DNA of 64,000 nucleotides. It comes from Clostridium_AW sp040797845 (GTDB lineage Bacteria; Bacillota; Clostridia; Clostridiales; Clostridiaceae). The number at the start of each line of letters is the position of its first letter. The stretch's first letter is position 1. Made by a program: the position numbers and the translations under genes. The DNA is taken from positions 1 through 64,000 of the forward strand of contig JBFNFA010000011.1 of the NCBI GenBank assembly GCA_040797845.1, written 5' to 3'. Below are positions 35,634-44,332 of the stretch, in pieces. The notes below the pieces were generated by a model. It saw only the letters and a list, made by a program, of their open reading frames with translations, was not told the origin of the DNA and did no database searches.

Positions 35634-36317
35634 ATGAAAAATTATAGCGTATTTGATATTATAGGACCAATTATGATAGGTCCATCTAGTTCACATACTG
35701 CTGGAGCTGCGAGACTGGCAAAGGTTGCATCGGCTATATCTGGAGGTAAAATTAAAAAAGTGGACTTTTATTTGCATGGTTCTTTTGCTAAAACTTACAA
35801 AGGTCATGGAACGGATAAAGCTCTAGTGGCAGGTATCTTAGGCATGGAGCCTTGGGACGATAATTTGAAAGACTCCTTTAAAATAGCTAAAGATAAAGGA
35901 ATAGAAATTAATTTTCATGAAATAGATTTAGATGATGTTCACCCAAACACAGTTAAATTTTTAATTACAAAAGAAGATGGAACCCTCTCTTCAGTAATAG
36001 GTTCCTCAATTGGCGGGGGGAATATCATTATCTTTGATTTAGATGGACAACAGGTTGAATTTAGAGGGGATTACCCTACACTGGTAACCAGGCACAAAGA
36101 TATACCAGGAATTGTTTCTAAAATAACCACTTTATTATATGAAGAAAATATTAATATAGGGACCATAAAGCTATATAGAAACAGCAAAGGCTTAGAAGCT
36201 ACAATGGCTCTTGAGACAGATGAAATACTCTCTCAACCCATTATAAAAAAAATAAAATCTATCCCTGAAATAATCAACATTAAGATAATCAATCCTATTA
36301 AGGAAGGAGAGCTTTAG
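35634..36317 (+). CDS. sdaAB: L-serine ammonia-lyase, beta subunit
   Basis: The beta subunit (227 residues) of the oxygen-sensitive [4Fe-4S] serine dehydratase that turns serine into pyruvate and ammonia. Signatures: the N-terminal GPIMIGPSSSHTAGAARLA and HGSFAKTYKGHGTDKALVAG, followed by a C-terminal ACT domain (RHKDIPGIVSKITTLL). It is separated from sdaAA by one base. The split two-gene form is typical of Firmicutes. Confidence 0.95.
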   Translation: MKNYSVFDIIGPIMIGPSSSHTAGAARLAKVASAISGGKIKKVDFYLHGSFAKTYKGHGTDKALVAGILGMEPWDDNLKDSFKIAKDKGIEINFHEIDLDDVHPNTVKFLITKEDGTLSSVIGSSIGGGNIIIFDLDGQQVEFRGDYPTLVTRHKDIPGIVSKITTLLYEENINIGTIKLYRNSKGLEATMALETDEILSQPIIKKIKSIPEIINIKIINPIKEGEL

Positions 36318-36318
36318 T

Positions 36319-37191
36319 ATGTTTGTTAGCAGTGGTTTGGAGTTAATTGATATATGTAAAGAAAAAAACATACCTATATGGAAATACGCTATAGAATGTG
36401 AAGCAGAAAATAGCGGTGAAAGTGAAGAAATAATATTTGAAAGAATGAAAAAAACTTTAAAAGTGATGTATGACTCTGCAACTCATGCCTTAGAGCATGA
36501 AGTTAAATCCGTTAGTGGATTGATTGGCGGAGATGCATATAAATTAAATAAATACGCAGAAAGTGGTAATACCCTCACTGGGGACTTTCTTGTAAAGGCA
36601 ATGGCAAGAGCATTATCCTCTTCAGAGGTAAATGCAGCTATGGGAAGAATAGTCGCTTGTCCTACAGCAGGCTCTTGTGGAATATTACCTGCAGCTGTAA
36701 TCTCAGCTGGAGAAAGGTTAAATAAATCTGAAGATGAAATGGTTAAAGCCTTATTTACAGCTTCTGCCATAGGCGTAATTATTGCGAAAAATGCTACCTT
36801 AGCTGGAGCTGAAGGTGGATGCCAAGCGGAATGTGGTTCAGGGGCTGCTATGGCTGCTGCAGCTGTAGTTGAACTCATGGGCGGAGATGTGGAACAATCC
36901 TTAAATGCTGCTGCCATAGTAATTAAGAATATACTAGGCCTAGTATGCGACCCTGTAGCTGGACTTGTAGAAGTTCCTTGCGCCAAAAGAAATGTAGCTG
37001 GTGTGGTTAGTGCATTGGCTTTTGCAGATATGTCCATGGCTGGAGTTAAAAGTGTAATTCCTTTTGATGAAACTGTCTCAGCTATGTATAAAATAGGTAA
37101 GCAACTTCCTCCTGAGCTTAGAGAAACTGCAGAAGGTGGATTAGCTACCACCCCAACAGGTCTTAGATTAAAAAATGAAATATTAAAATAA
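36319..37191 (+). CDS. sdaAA: L-serine ammonia-lyase, alpha subunit
   Basis: The 290-residue alpha subunit carrying the [4Fe-4S] cluster. Cysteines are visible in IVACPTAGSCGILPAA, GGCQAECGSGAAMAAA and LVCDPVAGLVEVPC. A second long frame exists on the opposite strand but is an antisense shadow. With SdaAB it deaminates serine to pyruvate, linking amino acid fermentation to the ferredoxin and hydrogenase systems nearby. A terminator follows at 37278. Confidence 0.95.
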   Translation: MFVSSGLELIDICKEKNIPIWKYAIECEAENSGESEEIIFERMKKTLKVMYDSATHALEHEVKSVSGLIGGDAYKLNKYAESGNTLTGDFLVKAMARALSSSEVNAAMGRIVACPTAGSCGILPAAVISAGERLNKSEDEMVKALFTASAIGVIIAKNATLAGAEGGCQAECGSGAAMAAAAVVELMGGDVEQSLNAAAIVIKNILGLVCDPVAGLVEVPCAKRNVAGVVSALAFADMSMAGVKSVIPFDETVSAMYKIGKQLPPELRETAEGGLATTPTGLRLKNEILK

Positions 37192-37277
37192 ATACCGAAA
37201 GATGAATTGAACAAAATAGAATTAAATTAAACAAAACAAAATAAAATTAGATAAGATTAAATGGGTTTAAACATAGT

Positions 37278-37318
37278 AGAAAAACACTTTCTAAGTAATT
37301 TTAGAAAGTGTTTTTCTT
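37278..37318 (+). terminator. Terminator of sdaAB-sdaAA
   Basis: Stem AAAAACACTTTCTAA/TTAGAAAGTGTTTTT with a T-rich end. Confidence 0.85.
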
Positions 37319-37397
37319 ATGTTTATATTCTGTACGCTGTATGCTAATGCTGTACGTTATATGTTATATCTCATATTTCATGTTTTATATATATATC

Positions 37398-38267
37398 CTA
37401 TATATTATTCATTTTTTTATTGCCATTAATAAAACTATTAATATGATACGCTGTTTCCTCGTCTGGTTCCTTTTTAAAATCCTCTATGTATTTTTCTATG
37501 ACTTTATTAAACAGGATTTCATCTTCAGTAAATTTCCCAATAGCAATTAGTTCATCAAATAATTTTAGAGTCTCCTCTTTACTCTCCACTGGTCCATGAG
37601 AAGGTAAATAATATTCTGTTTCTTTATCTTTTATTTTATGGATCATAGGGAAAAGTTTTTCCGTAGAATAACTCCATTCACCGCTATACAAATCTTCATA
37701 TATGGCATCTCCTAAAAACATAACTTTTTCTTCTGGAATATAGGCTATAGAGGAATCTTCTGAATGATCTCCTTTAATATTTTCAATGACACAGCTTATT
37801 CCACCTAGGTCTATTGTAATTCCATCTTTAAAGGTTATATCTACATCACCTATTATCAATTCATCTCTAAGTGGTGTTGGCAATTCAAGTTTTATCATAC
37901 TACTACAAAACTCTATCTCCTCACCGTCTTCTACTCTTTTATCTAGAGCCTCATCTCTCCAATCCAAAGTCTTCATTTCTACTATTTTTTCTTTTGTTTT
38001 TTCATGACATATAGTAATTAAATTCATAAAAGCTATTCCAAATACATGATCCCAATGCCAGTGAGTTATAAAAAGATATTTAAGTGGTGGAATATCCATT
38101 TTATTAACTTCTTTCAAAAACTCCTTAGCATGTTTTTCTGAGTTCCCAGAATCTATAACCATTGAATATTTATCTCCTATAACTAAACCTAGCAATGGTC
38201 TATCTGTTCTTTCATCGTTTGGCATATAATATATTCTATTTGTTAATTTTTTTAGCATGTATTTCAC
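37398..38267 (-). CDS. Metallo-beta-lactamase-fold hydrolase
   Basis: A 289-residue MBL-fold protein. The zinc motif is THWHWDHVFGIA; the later ligands are the His of GDHSEDSS, the Asp of MFLGDAIYED and the His of LPSHGPV. It lacks a signal peptide, so it is not a secreted antibiotic-degrading enzyme; it resembles cytosolic hydrolases of the glyoxalase II or quinolone-signal type. Single gene; substrate unknown. Confidence 0.85.
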   Translation of the reverse strand: MKYMLKKLTNRIYYMPNDERTDRPLLGLVIGDKYSMVIDSGNSEKHAKEFLKEVNKMDIPPLKYLFITHWHWDHVFGIAFMNLITICHEKTKEKIVEMKTLDWRDEALDKRVEDGEEIEFCSSMIKLELPTPLRDELIIGDVDITFKDGITIDLGGISCVIENIKGDHSEDSSIAYIPEEKVMFLGDAIYEDLYSGEWSYSTEKLFPMIHKIKDKETEYYLPSHGPVESKEETLKLFDELIAIGKFTEDEILFNKVIEKYIEDFKKEPDEETAYHINSFINGNKKMNNI

Positions 38268-38329
38268 TCCCTATATTAGTGTTAAATTTATCTTCATTAA
38301 ACTTACAAAGTTATTATATATTTATTTTT

Positions 38330-38462
38330 ATCAAGTGATTCTTAGCTTCAGATGGAATTTGCTTAAAAGGAATACTTACTCCAACTGAAGCTTAGAAGAA
38401 CTTATCCAGGGACGTAGCATCCGTAGAAGATGGGAGTATTACGGATAGTAGTCATCGGATAA
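38330..38462 (-). repeat. Dispersed structured repeat, family 1, copy C
   Basis: An inverted, shorter copy (133 bases): ATCAAGTGATTCTTAGCTTC ... GTAGTCATCGGATAA. It keeps both conserved ends, the CTTCAG hairpin and the ATCCGT/ACGGAT stem, but lacks the internal CTAAGAAGC hairpin present in A and B. Confidence 0.8.
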
Positions 38463-38527
38463 AACCCTTCCTAATAATGCTATAATAAAGATCCTTTCAT
38501 ATCAATACTTAATTTTTTAAGAAGCTT

Positions 38528-39019
38528 TTATAATTTCTTACTTAATATTTCACCAGGTAGCCCATCGATTTCACAAACTTTTTCTGAAGTAAATTCATTG
38601 TTTAATAGTATTTTTCTTGAAGCCTTATTGTTGGGGTCTATAATTGCAACTATCTTTTTTAAAGACTTTTCATTGGTTGCCTTTTCAAGCATGAGCTTTG
38701 CAATTTCACTTCCATATCCTTTTCCCCAATATTCAGGTAGCAACATATAGCCCAACTCAGCCTCTTCTAAATTATTATCTTCAATTGCAAGTTTCGCCAA
38801 TCCTATAAAATCCCCTGTTTCCTTATAGAAAACCTTGAAATTACCAAAAGACTCATGTTGTGCATTATTCTTTAATAACAAATCATAATATATTTTAGCT
38901 TCTTTTATGGGAATAGCTCTTTCCGTAATCATAGCCATTACTTCTTCATCCTTAACTAAACTATAATACTTTTCAAAATCGTGAGATGTAAATTTTTCTA
39001 CATAAATCCTATACTTCAT
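38528..39019 (-). CDS. GNAT-family N-acetyltransferase
   Basis: A 163-residue acetyltransferase of the RimJ/RimL type. The acetyl-CoA loop region reads LPEYWGKGYGSEIAKLML, followed by IDPNNKASRKILLNNEF, both typical. Such proteins acetylate protein N-termini or small amines; the substrate is not inferable. Monocistronic, between repeat copy C and the cofactor operon. Confidence 0.88.
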   Translation of the reverse strand: MKYRIYVEKFTSHDFEKYYSLVKDEEVMAMITERAIPIKEAKIYYDLLLKNNAQHESFGNFKVFYKETGDFIGLAKLAIEDNNLEEAELGYMLLPEYWGKGYGSEIAKLMLEKATNEKSLKKIVAIIDPNNKASRKILLNNEFTSEKVCEIDGLPGEILSKKL

Positions 39020-39292
39020 TTTCTAAACCTCCAATTCTCTAATATAAAATTATATAAGCTTCCTTCAAATCTTTTTTCATATTGCCGGTGCAAGAAGCGA
39101 TGGCTCTCTGGCACCTTAGTACCTTTTAATTCCACAATTAACATCACAATGCTTTTCTATAGTTTAGTTTCTATGAGAGGAACAAAGAGAGGAAAATCCC
39201 CCATTAAAACCAGTATAAACGAAATTGAGCGAGGGCAAAACCTACGCTCAATTTTTATTTTAAACTCACTTTAAAACTATCTAGAAGATTAA
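39020..39292. other. Intergenic stretch of unclear nature
   Basis: Contains a GGTGC..GGCACC hairpin (about 39085-39113) and ends in a rightward terminator at 39223-39260, although no rightward gene is recognised here. A weak rightward frame exists across it but has no ribosome site or family. It may be a small RNA or a decayed gene. Confidence 0.3.
39223..39260 (+). terminator. Terminator-like hairpin
   Basis: AAATTGAGCG..GG..CC..CGCTCAATTT then T-rich sequence on the rightward strand; it also lies just past the end of the leftward cofactor operon and could serve it. Confidence 0.6.
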
Positions 39293-39727
39293 CTACTTTT
39301 TTATTATTATTTCATCTCCAGGTTTTATCCATCCAGGAGTAATTACCTTTGTAAAGATACCTTCTCTTGGCATTACGCAATCTCCTACCAAATCTCTTAT
39401 AGCGCAGCCATGGTGACACTCTTTACCGATTTGAGTAACTTCCATCTCCACTTCACCGATTTTCATCCTAGTTCCTATTGGGAGCTTGTACAACTCTATT
39501 CCTTCTGTGGTTAGATTTTCTGCAAATTTTCCAGTGCAAAAACCTTCTACTTCAATAGCCATAACCTTATCTATGCTTTCTTGTCCTAAAAGACTTACTT
39601 GTCTATGCCATTTACCTGCATGAGCATCTCCAACAAGACCATGGTCTACTTCAAAGTATCCCTTATCAATAGATTCTTTTGGTACACCCTTTTCTTTACT
39701 TATGTTTACAGCTAAAACCTTTCCCAT
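39293..39727 (-). CDS. MOSC-domain protein
   Basis: A 144-residue stand-alone MOSC domain. Signatures: VDHGLVGDAHAGKWHRQVSL, the FAENLTTEGIEL strand and the conserved Cys segment IGKECHHGCAIRD. MOSC proteins act as sulfur carriers or in delivery of sulfur to molybdenum/tungsten cofactors. It is the last gene of the nine-gene tungsten/pterin operon, 2 bases from moaC. A role in final sulfuration of the cofactor is inferred. Confidence 0.88.
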   Translation of the reverse strand: MGKVLAVNISKEKGVPKESIDKGYFEVDHGLVGDAHAGKWHRQVSLLGQESIDKVMAIEVEGFCTGKFAENLTTEGIELYKLPIGTRMKIGEVEMEVTQIGKECHHGCAIRDLVGDCVMPREGIFTKVITPGWIKPGDEIIIKK

Positions 39728-39729
39728 AA

Positions 39730-40206
39730 CTATATCTTCCTTTCATATAATCCTGATTTTCCGCCACTTTTTCTTAAAAGCATTATGTCTGATATTATCA
39801 TATCTTTATCAATTGCTTTACACATATCATAAATGGTTAAAGCAGCCACATTAACTGCCGTCAAAGCTTCCATCTCTACACCTGTTTGACAAACATTTTT
39901 AACCACCGCTTTAATATCCACTTTGCTATTATCAAAATCTAAACTGAAACTTATATCACAGCCTGTTATCATTATAGGATGACACATAGGAATTATACTT
40001 GAAGTATTTTTAGCACCCATTATTCCTCCAATTTGAGCCACTGATAACACATCACCTTTTTTTATTGTTCCTTCTTTTATTCTATCCAAGGTTTCTTTTT
40101 TCATATATATGCTACCAACTGCTATAGCTTCTCTTTTGGTCTCTGATTTTTCACTTACATCAACCATTTTGGCTCTACCTTCTTCATTTATATGTGTTAA
40201 TTCCAT
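39730..40206 (-). CDS. moaC: Cyclic pyranopterin monophosphate synthase
   Basis: The second enzyme of pyranopterin synthesis, which turns the MoaA product into cPMP. 158 residues, normal length. Motifs: the N-terminal THINEEGRAKMVDVSEK, CHPIMITGCDISF, and the active-site region GVEMEALTAVNVAALTIYDMCKA with DKDM. One base separates it from moaA, so the two are co-translated. Confidence 0.95.
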   Translation of the reverse strand: MELTHINEEGRAKMVDVSEKSETKREAIAVGSIYMKKETLDRIKEGTIKKGDVLSVAQIGGIMGAKNTSSIIPMCHPIMITGCDISFSLDFDNSKVDIKAVVKNVCQTGVEMEALTAVNVAALTIYDMCKAIDKDMIISDIMLLRKSGGKSGLYERKI

Positions 40207-40207
40207 T

Positions 40208-41167
40208 TTATCCTCCTATCTGATACATCATCTTTTTACTTCTGCTTCCCTTTTCTTCCTCTAGGTGATGCTCTAAAGGCTTGTTTATTATCGCCTTTTT
40301 TAGAGCTGCAATTAACATACTCTCATCATTTAAATACTCTTTTATACTTATTTCACTTTCAGAGTGAAGACAAGGCTTTATAGTTCCTATAGGTGTAAGC
40401 CTTACCCTGTTGCATTGACTACAAAATTTGCAACTTAAAGGATTGATTAATCCTATAGTTCCCTTTGAGTCTTTTAATTTATAAAGCTTTGCAGTACTAT
40501 CCATTTCATTATCCAATGGAATAAGATTAGGAAAGTTCTTTAATATACTATCCGTGCTTAGTGATGAATTTTCATATAATTTTTCCCCTTCACCAATAGG
40601 CATTAACTCAATAAATCTTATACTTACAGGCATATCCTTCGTAAATTTTAGAAAATCACCTATTTCTTCATCGTTTACGCCCTTCATTAAAACTGCATTA
40701 ATTTTTACTGGATTTAATCCAAGTGAAATGCATTTATCAATAGAAGCTAAAACCTTACTTAAGTCTCCACCTCTTGTTATAAGTTTATATTTTGAGTGGT
40801 TTAAAGTATCAAGACTTATATTCACTCTCTTTAATCCTGCCTTTTTTAAATCTGAAAGCATATCATATAAGAGTACACCATTTGTAGTGATTGCTATATC
40901 TTCAATTGCTGGCAATTGCGAGGTTTTATATATAAGTTCATCTATACCTTTTAAAATTAGAGGTTCTCCTCCTGTATACCTAATCTTTCTTATTCCTAAC
41001 TTTGAACTAGCTTTTACAATTTTAAATATATCTTCAAATCTTAGTATATCATCATGACTTTTTTTAGGAATTCCTTCTTCTGGTATACAATATATACATC
41101 TTAAGTTACATCTATCTGTTAGAGATACCCTAAGATAATCTATACTTCTTCCATGAGTGTCTAACAT
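40208..41167 (-). CDS. moaA: GTP 3',8-cyclase (radical SAM)
   Basis: A 319-residue radical SAM enzyme that starts pyranopterin synthesis from GTP. N-terminal [4Fe-4S] site CNLRCIYCIP; GGEPL SAM motif; C-terminal GTP-binding cluster CKFCSQCNRVRLTPIG with CLHSE; and the C-terminal Gly-Gly tail (MMYQIGG) needed for activity. Complete and apparently functional. Confidence 0.95.
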   Translation of the reverse strand: MLDTHGRSIDYLRVSLTDRCNLRCIYCIPEEGIPKKSHDDILRFEDIFKIVKASSKLGIRKIRYTGGEPLILKGIDELIYKTSQLPAIEDIAITTNGVLLYDMLSDLKKAGLKRVNISLDTLNHSKYKLITRGGDLSKVLASIDKCISLGLNPVKINAVLMKGVNDEEIGDFLKFTKDMPVSIRFIELMPIGEGEKLYENSSLSTDSILKNFPNLIPLDNEMDSTAKLYKLKDSKGTIGLINPLSCKFCSQCNRVRLTPIGTIKPCLHSESEISIKEYLNDESMLIAALKKAIINKPLEHHLEEEKGSRSKKMMYQIGG

Positions 41168-41178
41168 TTAATCAGCCC

Positions 41179-43083
41179 CTATCCTATAATAGTACCGATG
41201 TCACTATAATTATATCCTCCCAATTTATCTAGTTCCCCTTTAAACTCTTCGCTCTTTAGAACTTTTAATAGTTCTTTTATTATATCCATTTCTAAATATT
41301 CTTTAGGTACAGCCATATCATAATCCTCATCACATATTGGTATAAAGTCTAAATTCATCATAATTGCTGCTGAGTAAACTCCAAGCCCTACATCTGCATT
41401 TCCTGAAGCTACAGCTGATGCAACGGATAGGTGTGTAAACTCTTCTCTATCGTATCCTACAATCTCCCTTGGGTTTACCCCTGCTTTTTTTAGATTATAA
41501 TCTAAAAGCAGTCTTGTTCCTGATCCCCTTTGTCTATTTATAAATTTAACCTTTTTATCTACTAAATCTTTAAAATCTTTTATATCTAATGGATTACCTT
41601 TTTTTACGATGAAACCCTGTATTCTTTTAACTCCTTTTATTAGAGCTATATTTTTATCCTTAAGATACTTTTCAATATAAGATGTATTATATTCTCCTGT
41701 ATTCATGTCTAATAAATGTATTGGAGCTATATGTGTTTCTTCATTTTTTAATGCCATTATGCCTCCCATACTTCCTACATGAGCAGAAGATAAGAAATAT
41801 TTTTTGTTTTTCATATGCATTAAATCAGAAAGTATATCAATAATAGGATCATGGCTACCTATACATACTAAAGTATTTTTGATCTCTTCTTCAGTTTTTA
41901 AAAGCTTTATTCTTACTTCGGTTCCCGCTTCAAGTCCTTCTATATTTTGTGGAATTTCTAATATTCCATCTGCCCTAACTAAGGACATAGTAGCTCCTGC
42001 TCCTCTATTTAAAGGAGTTGCTATAAGTTTTTCACCAACATATCCCAACTTAACCCTTATAAACTCTAAATATTTTAAAGTAGACATGACTCTTCTTGAT
42101 AATATGGCATTTATAAATTTCAATTCATTACACTCTAATCCTTGATAAAGACTAATAAGTTTTTTCACTATTGATTCCATAATGAAATATGCTGAACCTG
42201 GATACCCTGGAACTCCTACCACTGGCTTTCCATCTATAATGCCTAATACTACTGGTTTTCCCGGTTTAATAGCTACCCCATGAACAAGTACTTGTCCTAA
42301 TTCTTCAATAACCTTAGCTGTAAAATCCTCACGTCCCGCTGAAGAACCAGCATTTATAAGCACTATATCACATTCATCTACTGCATTTTTTAATGTTTCT
42401 TTTATTAAATTATAATCATCTATTACAATTCCATATCTTTTAGCTTCTCCTCCCCATTGATTCACTTGGGAAGAAAAAACTCTTGAATTAAAATCAATTA
42501 TATCTCCTACTTTAAGAGAAGTTCCTGGTTCCACTAGCTCTGTGCCTGTAGGTATTACTCCAACTTTAGGCACCTTATAAACTTCAACTTCATTTATTCC
42601 ACCAGCCAGCATAGCACCTATATCCACAGGCCTTATTTTATGATTGGAAGGTATAATCAATTGATTTTCAATAATATCCTCTCCGATGAGTCTTATGTTT
42701 TGCCAAGGTACTGCGCTATTATATATTTTAACCTTGTTTTCCCCTGCTTTTATTAAATCCTCTACCATTATTACACAATCACAATTGCTAGGGATTGGGT
42801 CTCCCGTATCAACAACAATATAATCCTTACCCTCTTCTAGTTCTATCTGCTCTCTGTCTGAAGCACCGAAAGTCTTTTCACTAGAGGTTGCTATTCCATC
42901 CATAGCTGAAGAATTATAATGGGGAGATGATATTTTTGAGAAAATAGGGTTAGCGGTTACTCTATCGCAACTATCCCAAGTTTTTATAATTTCCTTTTGT
43001 AATTTTAAATCTTGAAATTTATCTATAAAAAGATCTATTGCATCATTTAAGTCCATGTTAGATAAATAAATATTCTGTGCCAT
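41179..43083 (-). CDS. MoeA-like molybdenumtransferase fused to a PBP-like domain
   Basis: A 634-residue fusion. Residues ~1-400 are MoeA (SSPHYNSSAMDGIA, GDPIPSNCDCVIMVED, GSSAGREDFTAKV, HGVAIKPGKPVVLG, GVPGYPGSA). Residues ~410-634 form a type II periplasmic-binding-like domain (CIGSHDPIIDILSDLM, FINRQRGSGTRLLLDY, ASGNADVGLGVYSAA). There is no signal peptide, so the binding domain is cytoplasmic and may sense or hold an oxyanion or cofactor. MoeA inserts metal into molybdopterin. A second, unfused MoeA lies upstream. Confidence 0.9.
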   Translation of the reverse strand: MAQNIYLSNMDLNDAIDLFIDKFQDLKLQKEIIKTWDSCDRVTANPIFSKISSPHYNSSAMDGIATSSEKTFGASDREQIELEEGKDYIVVDTGDPIPSNCDCVIMVEDLIKAGENKVKIYNSAVPWQNIRLIGEDIIENQLIIPSNHKIRPVDIGAMLAGGINEVEVYKVPKVGVIPTGTELVEPGTSLKVGDIIDFNSRVFSSQVNQWGGEAKRYGIVIDDYNLIKETLKNAVDECDIVLINAGSSAGREDFTAKVIEELGQVLVHGVAIKPGKPVVLGIIDGKPVVGVPGYPGSAYFIMESIVKKLISLYQGLECNELKFINAILSRRVMSTLKYLEFIRVKLGYVGEKLIATPLNRGAGATMSLVRADGILEIPQNIEGLEAGTEVRIKLLKTEEEIKNTLVCIGSHDPIIDILSDLMHMKNKKYFLSSAHVGSMGGIMALKNEETHIAPIHLLDMNTGEYNTSYIEKYLKDKNIALIKGVKRIQGFIVKKGNPLDIKDFKDLVDKKVKFINRQRGSGTRLLLDYNLKKAGVNPREIVGYDREEFTHLSVASAVASGNADVGLGVYSAAIMMNLDFIPICDEDYDMAVPKEYLEMDIIKELLKVLKSEEFKGELDKLGGYNYSDIGTIIG

Positions 43084-43093
43084 GTTCTACCTC

Positions 43094-44320
43094 CTAAAAT
43101 TTAAAAGCATAAACAGTTTGTCCTTCTTTAAGTCCTTCTTCATTTTTATCTATCCTTATATATCCCCAAGCTTTAGAGAATCCAGTAATTAAACCTGACT
43201 TTCCAAACACGGGGCTAGCTATAATTTCTCCTTCTCTCCACTCTAATGTTATTGGTAAATATTCTTCTCTACCCTTTGCTTTATGATAATTAATATCAAA
43301 CTTGCATTGGGTTGGGAATAAAATTTCTTCATATCCTAATGCCTTATGAATATAAGGTTTTACTACTACGTCATATATAACAGCACAGGATAGTGGATGC
43401 CCTGGAAGCCCAAATATTATTTTATTATCTACTTTTCCAATTATAGTTGGCTTGCCTGGCTTTACTGCAATACCGTGTATGAGCATCTTGGATTTTTCTA
43501 AAGACTCTATTACTTTATAGGTTTGATCCTTTTTACCAACAGAGCTTCCTCCTGAAACAAGGATTGCATCACATTCTCTTAATGCTTTTTCCATGGTACT
43601 TTTAAGTAGTTCATAGTTATCTCTTATAACTCCATAACTTATTGGTTCCCCTCCATCTGCCTTTACTGAAGCGTAAAGAAGATATGTATTTATATCTCTA
43701 ACTTGTCCTAGTTTTGGTTCCTCATGAGGGTGTACAATTTCATCTCCAGTAGATATTATGGCAATCTTAGGCTTTTTATACACTGGAACTTTCGTATAAC
43801 CAAGGCTTGAAAGCACTCCTATTTCATAGGGCCTTAATTTAACTCCTGCCTTAATAATAACCTCACCTTTTAATATATCTTCACCTTTTTTTACTATATT
43901 CTGTCCTTGTGCTACAGAAGTGTTTGCAAGTATTGTGTTATCATCTAGTTTATCTGTATACTCTATCATAACCATACTGTCTGCCCCTTCAGGTAACATT
44001 CCTCCTGTAGGAACATAGTAGCAATCTCCTGGAAAGTCTAATCCTCCTTCTGGTTCCTTTCCCATGAAAACCTCGCCTTTTAGAGTTAACATTGAAGGCA
44101 TAGATTCACTTGCACCGAATAAATCCTTTGAATAAACAGCATATCCATCTACTGTAGATCTATTGAATCCAGGCACATCTATATTTGCTACTATATCTTC
44201 ATAAAGTACCCTTCCTAAGGATTCTTCTAGTTTAATTGTTTCATAGGAAACTTCTAAATTAATATTTTCTTCAATAATTTTTTTAGTCTGGTCAATTGAT
44301 ACTACATTAAATAAATCCAT
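43094..44320 (-). CDS. moeA: Molybdopterin molybdenumtransferase MoeA
   Basis: A 408-residue MoeA inserting Mo or W into (adenylylated) molybdopterin. It has the full four-domain length and motifs PGFNRSTVDGYAV, GADSMVMIEYTD, GGSSVGKKDQTYKVI, HGIAVKPGKPTIIGK and GLPGHPLSC. In an operon with tungstate transport genes it probably serves tungsten. Two MoeA paralogues side by side may divide Mo and W, or metal insertion and sensing. Confidence 0.93.
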   Translation of the reverse strand: MDLFNVVSIDQTKKIIEENINLEVSYETIKLEESLGRVLYEDIVANIDVPGFNRSTVDGYAVYSKDLFGASESMPSMLTLKGEVFMGKEPEGGLDFPGDCYYVPTGGMLPEGADSMVMIEYTDKLDDNTILANTSVAQGQNIVKKGEDILKGEVIIKAGVKLRPYEIGVLSSLGYTKVPVYKKPKIAIISTGDEIVHPHEEPKLGQVRDINTYLLYASVKADGGEPISYGVIRDNYELLKSTMEKALRECDAILVSGGSSVGKKDQTYKVIESLEKSKMLIHGIAVKPGKPTIIGKVDNKIIFGLPGHPLSCAVIYDVVVKPYIHKALGYEEILFPTQCKFDINYHKAKGREEYLPITLEWREGEIIASPVFGKSGLITGFSKAWGYIRIDKNEEGLKEGQTVYAFKF

Positions 44321-44332
44321 AAAATCTTCTCC

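Noticed and set aside
36483..37214. A 243-codon open frame antisense to sdaAA
   Set aside because: It mirrors the codons of a well-conserved gene, has no family match or ribosome site, and its composition (Ala, Pro and Ser rich) is unlike neighbouring proteins.
37308..37550. An 80-codon Tyr/Ile-rich rightward frame after the sda operon
   Set aside because: Starts inside terminator and AT-rich sequence, overlaps the MBL-fold gene, no ribosome site.
1..38462. Family-1 repeats as a group I or II intron or IStron
   Set aside because: No conserved intron core (domain V or P7 motifs) was recognised and the copies are too short; no tnpA or tnpB nearby.
19586..38462. Family-1 repeats as IS200/IS605-type (PATE) elements
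   Set aside because: Terminal hairpins would fit, but the bases flanking the ends differ among copies (no common tetra- or pentanucleotide target). Left open rather than called.
38981..39274. A 97-codon rightward frame between the GNAT gene and the MOSC gene
   Set aside because: No ribosome site or family similarity; it runs through the hairpin and terminator. Kept only as an unexplained stretch.
40554..41057. A 167-codon frame antisense to moaA
   Set aside because: Antisense shadow of a clearly real radical SAM gene; low-complexity hydrophobic composition.
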